Origin: JAHBXL01 sp964409775
GTDB taxonomy: Bacteria > Planctomycetota > Phycisphaerae > Phycisphaerales > UBA1924
DNA: 64,000 bases
Assembly (NCBI GenBank): GCA_964409775.1
Contig: CAYPEI010000005.1
Span: 136,674 to 200,673 of the forward strand
Direction: 5' to 3'
Numbering within the stretch: position 1 is the first letter of the stretch; each line of letters opens with the position of its first letter. A program made the position numbers and the translations under genes. The notes beneath the pieces are model-generated. The model did not search any database and was not told the DNA's origin. It was given only the letters and a program-made list of their open reading frames with translations. This document shows, one piece after another, positions 52,299 through 60,197 of the stretch.

Positions 52299-52748
52299 AT
52301 GGACGCGCAGCCCGCCATTCAACCTCCTCGCACCGCGTACGCCGGCCTTATGGCCGCGACGGCCTGTGTATCCGTCGTCGGTGCGTACGTCGCGGCATCG
52401 CTGGTCGAGGGCGACGCTCGCGCTGCTGCCTTTGCCGCGGTCACGGTCGCCGGCGCCTCGCTCTGCAGTTTTCTGCCCGTATTGATCCAGACCCGAAGCG
52501 GCGCGGCCGGCTTCGGGGTGCTGATCTTCGCCGCGTCGATCGCCCGGATGCTGCTGCTGATGGTCGGCGTGCTCGCGGTTGACAACGCGGGCACCGTCGC
52601 GCAGCGGCCCTTCGTGCTTGGAGTATTGGTCGGCGCGGCGATCTCGCTCGTGTTCGAAACCGCCGCGGCGGTCGTCATTCTCAAGAAACTCGATCGTGCC
52701 GGGGCGCATCGCGCCGGCGCAACCTCTCACCATTCGGAGCACGCCTGA
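52299..52748 (+). CDS. ATP synthase subunit I-like membrane protein
   Basis: A 149-residue protein with four hydrophobic segments between about 12 and 130 (AGLMAATACVSVVGAYVAA; AAFAAVTVAGASLCSFLPVL; GFGVLIFAASIARMLLLMVGVLAV; VLGVLVGAAISLVFETAAAVVIL). Size and topology match AtpI, which assists assembly of the c-ring. Position between atpZ and atpB supports this. Sequence identity to AtpI is not obvious by eye. ATG 52299 follows AAGG; GTG 52275 is an alternative. The C-terminus has several His. Confidence 0.65.
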   Translation: MDAQPAIQPPRTAYAGLMAATACVSVVGAYVAASLVEGDARAAAFAAVTVAGASLCSFLPVLIQTRSGAAGFGVLIFAASIARMLLLMVGVLAVDNAGTVAQRPFVLGVLVGAAISLVFETAAAVVILKKLDRAGAHRAGATSHHSEHA

Positions 52749-52750
52749 GC

Positions 52751-53701
52751 ATGCTCAATCTCGTTACGACTCTGGCTTCCTCGGATCCCGCGCAGCACGT
52801 CTACAACCACGTGTTCTGGAAGTCGGCCGATGGCTGGTGGCTCTGGACCGGGAACCAGGGCAACCTCGTGCTGAGCGGACTGATCCTCATTCTGGGCGGC
52901 CTCTGGGTCTCCTCGAAGATCCGGATCGGACCGGCGTCCGAAGGCACCGATCGCTGGATCACGAAGAGCCGCATCGCGCACATGATCGAGGTCATCTGCG
53001 TGTACCTGCGTGACGAGGTGGCCCGTCCGCTGCTTCACGACCGGACGGAAAGGCTGATGCCCTTCCTTTGGTCCGTCTTCTTCTTCATCCTGATCAACAA
53101 CATCCTCGGGCTGGTTCCGCTTCTTGACATCGTTCACGCGTTTGAACGCATCATGTGGATCGCCACCGACGGTCACTCCGGCCATGCCGAGCCGCACACC
53201 TCGCCCATCGGCGGAACAGCGACCCAGAACATCTGGGTGACAGGCGTGCTGGCCCTGATCGCCGCGCTGGTGTTCAACGGTGCGGCCGTTGCCCGGCTGG
53301 GCGTCGGCGGGTATGTGAAGCACCTCACCGCGGATGCCCCGTTCTTCGTTTGGCCGTTGATCGTCCCCATCGAGTTCTTCGGGCAGGTGTTCATCAAGCC
53401 CGTCGCGCTCGCGGTCCGTCTCTTTGCCAACATGACGGCCGGCCACATCCTGCTGGCCACGCTGTTCATGTTCGCCGGACAGGTCTGGGGCAAGGGCCTC
53501 CTGCTGCAGGCGCCGGTGACGCTGGTCAGCGTCGTCGGCGGCATGGCGGTGATGTTCCTCGAACTGTTCGTCGCCTTCCTCCAGGCCTTCGTCTTCATGT
53601 TCCTGACGACGGTCTTCATATCCCTCATGGACCACCACGAAGAGCACGGCCACGAGCACGAGCATGGCCATGCCCACGGCCACGAGCACGCCCACGCGTG
53701 A
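52751..53701 (+). CDS. atpB: F0F1 ATP synthase subunit a
   Basis: A 316-residue polytopic subunit that forms the proton half-channels against the c-ring. The essential Arg is Arg223 in KPVALAVRLFANMTAGH. RLMPFLWSVFFFILINNILGLVP and PIEFFGQVFIKP are the other conserved blocks. The last 22 residues after SLMD contain 11 His mixed with Glu, Gly and Ala, an unusual extension that could bind divalent metal. The start ATG 52751 is 2 bp after the subunit I-like gene. The order atpZ-I-B-E-F-H follows the normal F0 arrangement. Confidence 0.93.
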   Translation: MLNLVTTLASSDPAQHVYNHVFWKSADGWWLWTGNQGNLVLSGLILILGGLWVSSKIRIGPASEGTDRWITKSRIAHMIEVICVYLRDEVARPLLHDRTERLMPFLWSVFFFILINNILGLVPLLDIVHAFERIMWIATDGHSGHAEPHTSPIGGTATQNIWVTGVLALIAALVFNGAAVARLGVGGYVKHLTADAPFFVWPLIVPIEFFGQVFIKPVALAVRLFANMTAGHILLATLFMFAGQVWGKGLLLQAPVTLVSVVGGMAVMFLELFVAFLQAFVFMFLTTVFISLMDHHEEHGHEHEHGHAHGHEHAHA

Positions 53702-53783
53702 ATAACGGGCCATTTTCGCGCCCGGTCGCAGACCCTCGGCGCACCCGACCTCTCGTGCAGCGACTGAAAAAGGATCGATTCAC

Positions 53784-54083
53784 ATGACCAAGTCCCTCAT
53801 CTCCAAGTTCCTCATCGGCAGCGGAGCGATCGCCATGCTGCCCTCGCTCACCCTCGCGGCCGATGAGCCGTCTTCCGTGGGCAAGGGCCTCGCGGTCCTC
53901 GGCGCGGGCCTCGCCCTCGTCGGCGGCGGCCTGGGCATCGGCCTCGTCGGCAAGGGCGCCGTCGAGTCCATCGCCCGCCAGCCCGAGGCCGCCGGCAAGA
54001 TCCAGATCAACATGATCCTGGCCGCGGCGCTCATCGAAGGCGCCACGCTCTTTGCCGTCGCCGTCGGCTTCCTCGCCAAGTAA
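53784..54083 (+). CDS. atpE: F0F1 ATP synthase subunit c
   Basis: A 99-residue proteolipid. The hairpin spans about 33-56 and 72-98. The polar loop ARQPEA (64-69) and ion-binding Glu85 in AALIEGATLF are present. Neighbouring residues do not show the Na-type Gln/Ser-Thr signature, so a proton enzyme is more likely. The first 26 residues look like a signal peptide ending in LTLAA; most c subunits are about 75-80 residues and start directly with the hairpin. AAAAAGGAT precedes ATG 53784. A stem-loop follows the gene before atpF. Confidence 0.93.
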   Translation: MTKSLISKFLIGSGAIAMLPSLTLAADEPSSVGKGLAVLGAGLALVGGGLGIGLVGKGAVESIARQPEAAGKIQINMILAAALIEGATLFAVAVGFLAK

Positions 54084-54097
54084 TCCAGAGTTCTCAC

Positions 54098-54125
54098 CCC
54101 GGCCCGCACGAAAGTGCGGCTCGGG
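54098..54125 (+). terminator. Stem-loop between atpE and atpF
   Basis: CCGCAC (54104-54109) and GTGCGG (54114-54119) close a GAAA tetraloop. The outer CCCG/CGGG pairs extend the stem after a small internal loop. GATTTC follows. It could be a partial attenuator or mRNA stabiliser that raises atpE output over downstream genes, as c is needed in excess. Confidence 0.5.
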
Positions 54126-54168
54126 ATTTCGGTTCTCCCCACATCAACGTTCCCGACGGAGATTCCTG

Positions 54169-54759
54169 ATGGCCCGTCTGTTCCGCAACGCCGCGTTCTT
54201 GATCACCATCCTGCCCGCGTCCATCGCGCTTGCCTCATCCGAGGAGAGCGTCGGGGCGCTCCCCACGGTGAAGCAGGGGCTTGCCACCGGCGTCACCGGC
54301 ATCGTGGTCTTCCTGCTCGTCCTCGCCGTCCTCGGCGCAAAGGTCTGGCCGACCATCGCCAAGGGGCTGGACGATCGCGCCGCCAAGATCCGCAGCGAGA
54401 TCGAGGCCGCGGAACTCGCCCAGCGCCAGGCCAAGGAGGCTCTCCAGCAGTACGAAAAGAGCCTCGCCCAGGCACGCGCCGAAGCCCAGAAGATGCTCGA
54501 CGACGCCAAGGCGCAGCAGCAGGCGATCGCGGCCGACCTCAAGGCCAAGGCCGATGTCGAACTCGGGGCCATGCGGGACCGCGCCCGGCGCGATATCGAC
54601 GCCGCCAAGCGTGCCGCCATGTCCGAGATCTACTCCGAAACCGCTTCGATCGCTTCATCGATCGCCGCCAAGATCCTCCAGAAGGAAATCCGGCCGCAGG
54701 ATCAGCAGCGCCTCGTGGATGAGTCAATGGCGGAGTTCCAGACCGCCTACGCGAGGTGA
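54169..54759 (+). CDS. atpF: F0F1 ATP synthase subunit b
   Basis: A 196-residue stator subunit. A first hydrophobic segment (about 9-23, ending IALA-S) looks like a signal peptide, and a second (about 40-60, GVTGIVVFLLVLAVLGAKVWPTIAKGLDDR) is the true membrane anchor with the conserved W-P-x-I. The rest is a long Ala/Glu/Lys coiled coil with the usual right-handed hendecad character. The double hydrophobic N-terminus is longer than in E. coli (156 residues). ATG 54169 follows GACGGAGA. It is followed by atpH. Confidence 0.92.
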   Translation: MARLFRNAAFLITILPASIALASSEESVGALPTVKQGLATGVTGIVVFLLVLAVLGAKVWPTIAKGLDDRAAKIRSEIEAAELAQRQAKEALQQYEKSLAQARAEAQKMLDDAKAQQQAIAADLKAKADVELGAMRDRARRDIDAAKRAAMSEIYSETASIASSIAAKILQKEIRPQDQQRLVDESMAEFQTAYAR

Positions 54760-54841
54760 TCTGAAGATCCGCGCGGCCTGTTCTTTCAGGATCCAGTCAT
54801 CGAACCTCTGATCGCGACCCACTCCCTGACCGCGAGTTCCC

Positions 54842-55447
54842 ATGCCCCTGACCCACACCGAGCCCGACGCACTCGCCCGCATCTATGCCGCTTCGCTGCT
54901 CGACCTCGCTCAGAGCGAAGGTGGGCAGGCGGTTGTTGAATCGACGCTGGCCGAACTCGAGGACCTGCTTGAGATCGCCCGGACCGAGCCCGCATTCGGC
55001 GAGTTTCTCGCTTCGCAGATCCTCTCCGCTGATTCCCGCGCGGCATCTCTGGAGCGCATCCTGAGCGGCCGCGTGAGCGATCTGACCCGACGGTTCCTGC
55101 TGACGCTCAACCGCAAGCAGCGACTCGCTCACCTCCCGGCAATCGTGGCGGCGCTTGACGAGAAGGTCCAGGAGACCTTCGGTCGAGTGGAAGTGGATGT
55201 CTATACCGCGGCTCCGATCAGCCCTGAGGAGTTGGGAGCGATCCGCTCGCGCCTGCACCAGGTCCTCGGCAAGGAGCCGATCGTTCATCCTTACACGGAC
55301 CGCTCGATGATCGGCGGCCTCAAGTTGCAGATCGGAGACCAGTTGATCGACGCCAGCGTCGCGACTCGCCTCCGTAAACTCCGTGACCGGTTCGAGGAGA
55401 GCGGGCTCGCGGCGATCCGCGCCAAGGCCGACCGACTGATCGATTGA
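54842..55447 (+). CDS. atpH: F0F1 ATP synthase subunit delta
   Basis: A 201-residue stator protein linking subunit b to the alpha3-beta3 head. ALARIYAASLLDLAQSEG, RRFLLTLNRKQRLAHLPAI and the C-terminal block (DRSMIGGLKLQIGDQLIDASVATRL) match the OSCP/delta family. It is the last ATP synthase gene here; the expected atpA, atpG, atpD and atpC do not follow. Instead pgk begins 77 bp downstream. ATG 54842 has no strong Shine-Dalgarno. Confidence 0.93.
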   Translation: MPLTHTEPDALARIYAASLLDLAQSEGGQAVVESTLAELEDLLEIARTEPAFGEFLASQILSADSRAASLERILSGRVSDLTRRFLLTLNRKQRLAHLPAIVAALDEKVQETFGRVEVDVYTAAPISPEELGAIRSRLHQVLGKEPIVHPYTDRSMIGGLKLQIGDQLIDASVATRLRKLRDRFEESGLAAIRAKADRLID

Positions 55448-55523
55448 CCCGGTCGCCCGCGAAAGTCGCGGCGGCTTCAGACGACCTGCCACAGCCGCTT
55501 CGCCCGCTCCAGGGACCTCCGAA

Positions 55524-56729
55524 ATGCCCAAGAAGACCATCGCCAAGATCGACGTGTCCGGCAAGCGTGTACTCGTTCGCGTCGATTTCAACGTCCCGAT
55601 CGAGGATGGCAGGATTACCGATGACCGTCGCATCAGCGCGGCGGTTCCCACCATCCGGTCGATCATCGATCGCGGCGGCTCAGCCGTGCTGATGTCCCAC
55701 CTCGGCCGGCCCGCCGGCAAGGGATTTGAAGCATCGGAGTCGCTCAAGCCCTGCGCCGCTCGCCTCGCCGAAATCCTCGGCAAATCCGTCGAGTTCCCGT
55801 CGAACGACCCCGTGGATGACAAGGCCGCGGCGGCAGTGAAAGCGCTGCGTCCCGGGCAGGTCCTGTTGCTCGACAACCTCCGCTTCCACAAGGGCGAGAA
55901 GAACGGCGATACGACGTTCGCGGCCAAACTCGCCGCCTACGGCGATGTCTATTGCAATGACGCCTTCGGCACGTGCCACCGCGAGGACGCCTCGATGTAC
56001 GCCGTTCCTGCGGCGATGACGGGCAAGCCCCGTGTTGTGGGTCTTCTTGTCGAAAGGGAACTCAAGTACCTGTCCGAGGCGCTGGCCCATCCGGCAGAGC
56101 CATATGTCGTTGTCATGGGCGGTTCGAAGGTCTCCGACAAACTGCCCATGATCGAGGCGGTGCTGAAGAAGGCCGACGCGGTCTTGATCGGCGGCGCGAT
56201 GGCGTACACGTTCCTGCAGGCGCTCGGCAGGCAGGTCGGGGAGAGCCGGGTCGAGACCGACATGCTCAAGCAGGCGAAGGCAATCATCGAGGAGGCCGCG
56301 CGGCTCAAGTGCGACCTCTTGCTGCCATCAGATCACATCTGTTCCACGCAGTTCGCCGAGAAGTCGGGCGACATCCAGATCTTCGATGAGAACATCAAGC
56401 CGGGGTACATGGGTCTGGACATCGGTCCCAAGACTCAGACCGCATACGCGCTTCGGATCTGCAAGGCCCGGACGATTGTCTGGAACGGCCCCATGGGCGT
56501 GTTCGAGTGGATGCCCTTCCGGGTCGGCACGCACACGGTCGCCAGCGCGATGGTGCATGCCACGCGCAGCGGCGCCACGACCATCGTCGGCGGCGGTGAT
56601 TCGGCCGCGGCGGCGGACATGTTCGACATGAATGAGGCGTTCAGTCACATCTCGACCGGCGGCGGGGCGTCGCTGGAGATGCTCGCCGGCCGGCCGTTCA
56701 AGACCATCGAACTGCTCGACAACGCCTGA
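55524..56729 (+). CDS. pgk: Phosphoglycerate kinase
   Basis: A 401-residue glycolytic kinase transferring phosphate between 1,3-bisphosphoglycerate and ADP. KRVLVRVDFNVPIEDGRITDDRRI is the signature. MSHLGRPAGKG is the substrate loop. VVMGGSKVSDKLPMIEAVLKKAD, the nucleotide site WNGPMGVFEWMPF and GGGDSAAAADMF follow, and the end (HISTGGGASLEMLAG) is complete. Length is normal. ATG 55524 follows CAGGGACC. It is separate from the ATP synthase genes in function but in the same direction. Confidence 0.97.
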   Translation: MPKKTIAKIDVSGKRVLVRVDFNVPIEDGRITDDRRISAAVPTIRSIIDRGGSAVLMSHLGRPAGKGFEASESLKPCAARLAEILGKSVEFPSNDPVDDKAAAAVKALRPGQVLLLDNLRFHKGEKNGDTTFAAKLAAYGDVYCNDAFGTCHREDASMYAVPAAMTGKPRVVGLLVERELKYLSEALAHPAEPYVVVMGGSKVSDKLPMIEAVLKKADAVLIGGAMAYTFLQALGRQVGESRVETDMLKQAKAIIEEAARLKCDLLLPSDHICSTQFAEKSGDIQIFDENIKPGYMGLDIGPKTQTAYALRICKARTIVWNGPMGVFEWMPFRVGTHTVASAMVHATRSGATTIVGGGDSAAAADMFDMNEAFSHISTGGGASLEMLAGRPFKTIELLDNA

Positions 56730-56744
56730 TTCCACCCCAGCGGC

Positions 56745-58646
56745 ATGCGGCGATGGGTCCGCACTCGGCCCGCGCGTCGCTCGCGTCAAATGCCTATGGC
56801 CCAGCATCCGCAACCACCCGGGCAAGGCGCGACGGTGTGGTGGCATGTCGGCTTGCTCGCGCTGCTGTGCCTGTTGACGTACTTCCCCGGTCTCGACGCG
56901 CACGGCGTGACCAACTGGCAGGAGGGCCAGAGGCTCATCGTCGCGCGTGACATGCAGGCCCGCGGCCAGTGGCTGGTGCCGACGGTGCACGGTCAGCCCT
57001 ACATCGCCAAACCGCCCATGATCTACTGGGCACAGATTGTCCTCGCGAACGCGATGGGCCAGACCGTGGAACTCTGGCACCTGCGGTTCGTCGTCGCGCT
57101 GGCCGGCTTGCTGGGCGTGCTCGCGACCTACGGGGCCGCCCGCGAGGTCCTAACGCCCGATCGGGCATCGGCAGCCGAGCGAGCGTTCGCCGCCCGCGCG
57201 GCCCTGTGGTCAGGCTCGCTGCTGGCGACCGGCATTCTGTACGTGCGGGCAGCGAGGATCGGTGAACTGGACATTGTCATCGTGCCCTTTGTCACCATCG
57301 CGGTGTGGGCAGTCGCCAGGGCGTTCCGAACGCACCGGTTGGAACGGCGGACCAACTGGAGTGCGGTCCTTGTCGGCGTGCTCGCGGCGACGGGTGCGAT
57401 GCTCACGAAGGACACGGCGCTGTTGTTCGTGGCCTTCGCGGGCTACGGCGGAATCGCGGTCTGGTGCGCATACACGCAGGAGCCGCTCGATTATGCGTTG
57501 ACTCGCGAGCAGTTGGCTCGCCCGCTCGTACCGCCTCCCGTAACCCCAGCATGGCGGCAGTTTGCCGGCGGGCTTGTTCTTGGAGCAGGGTCGTGCACTG
57601 CTGTCGCCCTGAACGTGAGGAGTGCGAGCGACCTCGGCGGGCCGATCCTGGTGGGCATCGCCGGCGCCTGGCTGGGCGTGACACTCGCCAGACTCGCGAC
57701 CCCGCGCCGGGCGATGGCGCTCTTCGTAGCGATGTCACGCACGCACCCTGTTCTCGTCCTGGGCGTGCCTGCCGGCGTGGCGATCGGCTGGCGTTGGCTC
57801 GTGGCGCAACGGATCGGTCCGGAGGTCGTCGCTTCGCTCGCGAAGGGAGAAGCCGACGACAACATCCGGCCGTTCATGCCCGAAGCGCCGATCAACAACT
57901 TCGAGACCATGCTCTTCGGCCTGGGGATTGCCTCGGTGTTGGCGGCCGCGGCTTGCGTTGTGCTGATGCGCTGGAGACCCAGACTGACGCCGGGCGGCGC
58001 GATCATCGCGGCGTGGATCATCCTGAGTCTGATCGTGTTCAGTGTGCTCGGGAAGGGGGTGCAGCGCTACCTGACGCCGCTCTGGCCCGCATGGGCGATG
58101 CTCGCCGGGTGGTTCGTGGCGACCTGGTGCCGCCCTCGACCCCTGCGTACCTCGCCTTCGCCATGGCTCGCCTCCGCTCTGGCCGCGCTCGCCCTGGGTC
58201 AGGCAGTTCAGTACGGGTGGCTGCGAGACAGACTCAACGCCAAGCGCTCGCCGCGAGACCTCATCGCCGCAATCCTCCGGACTTCAGAGGGGCGGGTACC
58301 GGGTCGGTTGTTTTCATTCGAGTACGCGAGCCCTGCGTTCGACTATTACGCCGGCTGTCCTGTCCAGATCGTGGGCGATCCTCGGGCGCTCGCAACCATG
58401 TACGCCGGAGCAGCCTGGCCGCTGGAGCGGTTCAGAGATCGGGTCGCGGAAGCCGGTCGGGTGGTCCTCATCTGCCGTGCCGGCCCGATTCCGGGCGTCG
58501 ACCTGCCTTCCGCTGTTGAGCGGCTCCGCCAGTCCGGTTTCAGCCTTGAGGAAATCGGGGATCTGCCGTCCTTTGAGATTGACAACGGCCGAACGCCGAT
58601 GATGGCGGTGATCGTGACCGTCACACCCCCGGTTCGAACGCGTTGA
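56745..58646 (+). CDS. GT39/ArnT-like membrane glycosyltransferase
   Basis: A 633-residue polytopic protein with about 11-13 TM segments in the first 470 residues and a soluble C-terminal domain. TYFPGLDAHGVTNWQEGQRLIVARDM corresponds to the first periplasmic loop with the acidic catalytic position; the usual D-E is less clear here. KPPMIYWAQIVLANAMG and RAARIGELDIVI match the ArnT/PMT family that uses polyprenyl-phosphate sugars. VLGKGVQRYLTPLWPAWAML is the C-terminal TM block. It may glycosylate lipid A, proteins or envelope lipids. Start at ATG 56745; ATG 56790 or 56796 are possible. Confidence 0.85.
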   Translation: MRRWVRTRPARRSRQMPMAQHPQPPGQGATVWWHVGLLALLCLLTYFPGLDAHGVTNWQEGQRLIVARDMQARGQWLVPTVHGQPYIAKPPMIYWAQIVLANAMGQTVELWHLRFVVALAGLLGVLATYGAAREVLTPDRASAAERAFAARAALWSGSLLATGILYVRAARIGELDIVIVPFVTIAVWAVARAFRTHRLERRTNWSAVLVGVLAATGAMLTKDTALLFVAFAGYGGIAVWCAYTQEPLDYALTREQLARPLVPPPVTPAWRQFAGGLVLGAGSCTAVALNVRSASDLGGPILVGIAGAWLGVTLARLATPRRAMALFVAMSRTHPVLVLGVPAGVAIGWRWLVAQRIGPEVVASLAKGEADDNIRPFMPEAPINNFETMLFGLGIASVLAAAACVVLMRWRPRLTPGGAIIAAWIILSLIVFSVLGKGVQRYLTPLWPAWAMLAGWFVATWCRPRPLRTSPSPWLASALAALALGQAVQYGWLRDRLNAKRSPRDLIAAILRTSEGRVPGRLFSFEYASPAFDYYAGCPVQIVGDPRALATMYAGAAWPLERFRDRVAEAGRVVLICRAGPIPGVDLPSAVERLRQSGFSLEEIGDLPSFEIDNGRTPMMAVIVTVTPPVRTR

Positions 58647-58714
58647 CCAAGTCGCGTCGACGGACCCGGTACGGGCAGCATGCGGGTTCTTTCGACCTTA
58701 CACTCAGGGTCTCT

Positions 58715-60163
58715 ATGCGCACCTTCGACCTCGTCGTCATCGGATCGGGCCCCGGCGGGCAGAAGGCGGCCATCCAGGCCGCCAAACTTGGCAAGTCGGT
58801 CTGCGTGATTGAGAAAGCCCAGGTGCTGGGCGGGGCGATGATCAATACCGGGACAATTCCGAGCAAGGCGCTCCGCGAGGCCGTGCTGTCGCTGGTGGGG
58901 GCCCAGCGTCAGGGCACGGACATGTTCCAGCACTTCGACCGCAAGAGCCAGTTGCAGGGGCTGATCAACTCCTGTCAGCGGGTCATCAAGGCGGAGATCG
59001 ACGTCGTCCGGCAGCATTTCTTCTCCAATGGGATCGAGTTGATCAACGGTCTCGGCTCGTTCCTCGATCCAACCACCGTGCAGGTCAAGGGCCTCCACTC
59101 GACGGAGATTGTCCGCGGCGAACGGATCGTCATCGCCGTCGGGACTTCTCCGGCCCGGTCGCCGGGAATCCCGTTCGACGGCCTGAAGGTCGTGACCTCC
59201 GATGAACTCCTGCTCCTCCCGTCCCTGCCTTCGACCATGATCATCGTCGGCGGCGGGGTGATCGGCACCGAGTACGCGTCGATGCTGGCGCAACTGGGCG
59301 TCCGTGTCACGTTGATCGAGGGCCGCTCGCGGATCCTCGACTTTGTCGACGCCGAGATCGGCGAGGCGCTGCAGTATCACCTACGCCAGAGCGGGCTCAC
59401 CTTGCGGCTTGGCGAAAACGTTGTCGCCATCCGCAAGTGCGAGGCGGCCCCCGGCGTGCGACAGGCCGCTGCCCCTGCGGGCGGCGCTCCGACGGAAGCC
59501 TGCGACCCGTCCCTGGTCGAGGCCACGCTCGAATCCGGAAAAGTGCTCCGGGCCGAGTGCCTCCTCTATTGCGTCGGCCGGCAGGGTGCGACCGATGGGC
59601 TGAACCTCGCCGCGGCGGGCCTTTCCGCCGATGATCGCGGCCGCATCAAGGTCAACGCCCAGTACCAGACCGCCGTGTCCCACATCTACGCGGTCGGCGA
59701 TGTCATCGGTTTTCCGGCCCTGGCAAGCACGTCGATGGAGCAGGGTCGGGTCGCGGCCTGCCATATGTTCGGCGAGAAGTTCCAGAGCGTCGCCGACCTG
59801 TTCCCATACGGCATCTACGCGATTCCCGAGATCTCCATGGTCGGCTGGACCGAAGAGCGGCTGACCAAGGAAGGCGTGCCCTATGAGTCGGGTATCGCTC
59901 AATACAAGGAGACCGCCCGAGGGCAGTTGCTCGGAGATGAGATCGGCATGCTCAAACTGCTCATCCATCAGGAGTCGCACGCCATCCTCGGCGTCCACTG
60001 CATAGGCACCGACGCGACGGAACTGGTCCACATCGGGCAGGCGGTCATGGCGTTCAAGGGCACTGTCGAGTACTTCGTCAACGCGGTGTTCAACTATCCC
60101 ACGCTGGCCGAGTGCTACAAGGTCGCGGCGTTCAACGGCCGCAACAAACTGCGCACCGGATAA
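58715..60163 (+). CDS. sthA: Soluble pyridine nucleotide transhydrogenase (Si-specific)
   Basis: A 482-residue flavoprotein that balances NADPH and NADH. The FAD site is VVIGSGPGGQKAAIQAAKLG. GGAMINTGTIPSKALREAV sits where dihydrolipoamide dehydrogenases have CxxxxC; both redox Cys are absent, as expected for SthA. The second nucleotide site is IIVGGGVIGTEYASMLAQLG, and HIYAVGDVIGFPALASTSMEQGR binds FAD. GTDATELVHIGQAVM and FNYPTLAECYKVAA end the protein. A 30-residue Ala/Pro-rich insert (about 250-280) is unusual. ATG 58715 starts the family sequence; TACACT lies 10 nt upstream. Confidence 0.92.
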   Translation: MRTFDLVVIGSGPGGQKAAIQAAKLGKSVCVIEKAQVLGGAMINTGTIPSKALREAVLSLVGAQRQGTDMFQHFDRKSQLQGLINSCQRVIKAEIDVVRQHFFSNGIELINGLGSFLDPTTVQVKGLHSTEIVRGERIVIAVGTSPARSPGIPFDGLKVVTSDELLLLPSLPSTMIIVGGGVIGTEYASMLAQLGVRVTLIEGRSRILDFVDAEIGEALQYHLRQSGLTLRLGENVVAIRKCEAAPGVRQAAAPAGGAPTEACDPSLVEATLESGKVLRAECLLYCVGRQGATDGLNLAAAGLSADDRGRIKVNAQYQTAVSHIYAVGDVIGFPALASTSMEQGRVAACHMFGEKFQSVADLFPYGIYAIPEISMVGWTEERLTKEGVPYESGIAQYKETARGQLLGDEIGMLKLLIHQESHAILGVHCIGTDATELVHIGQAVMAFKGTVEYFVNAVFNYPTLAECYKVAAFNGRNKLRTG

Positions 60164-60197
60164 CTCGCTGCGAGGCGATGGAGAGCAGGTACGAGAC

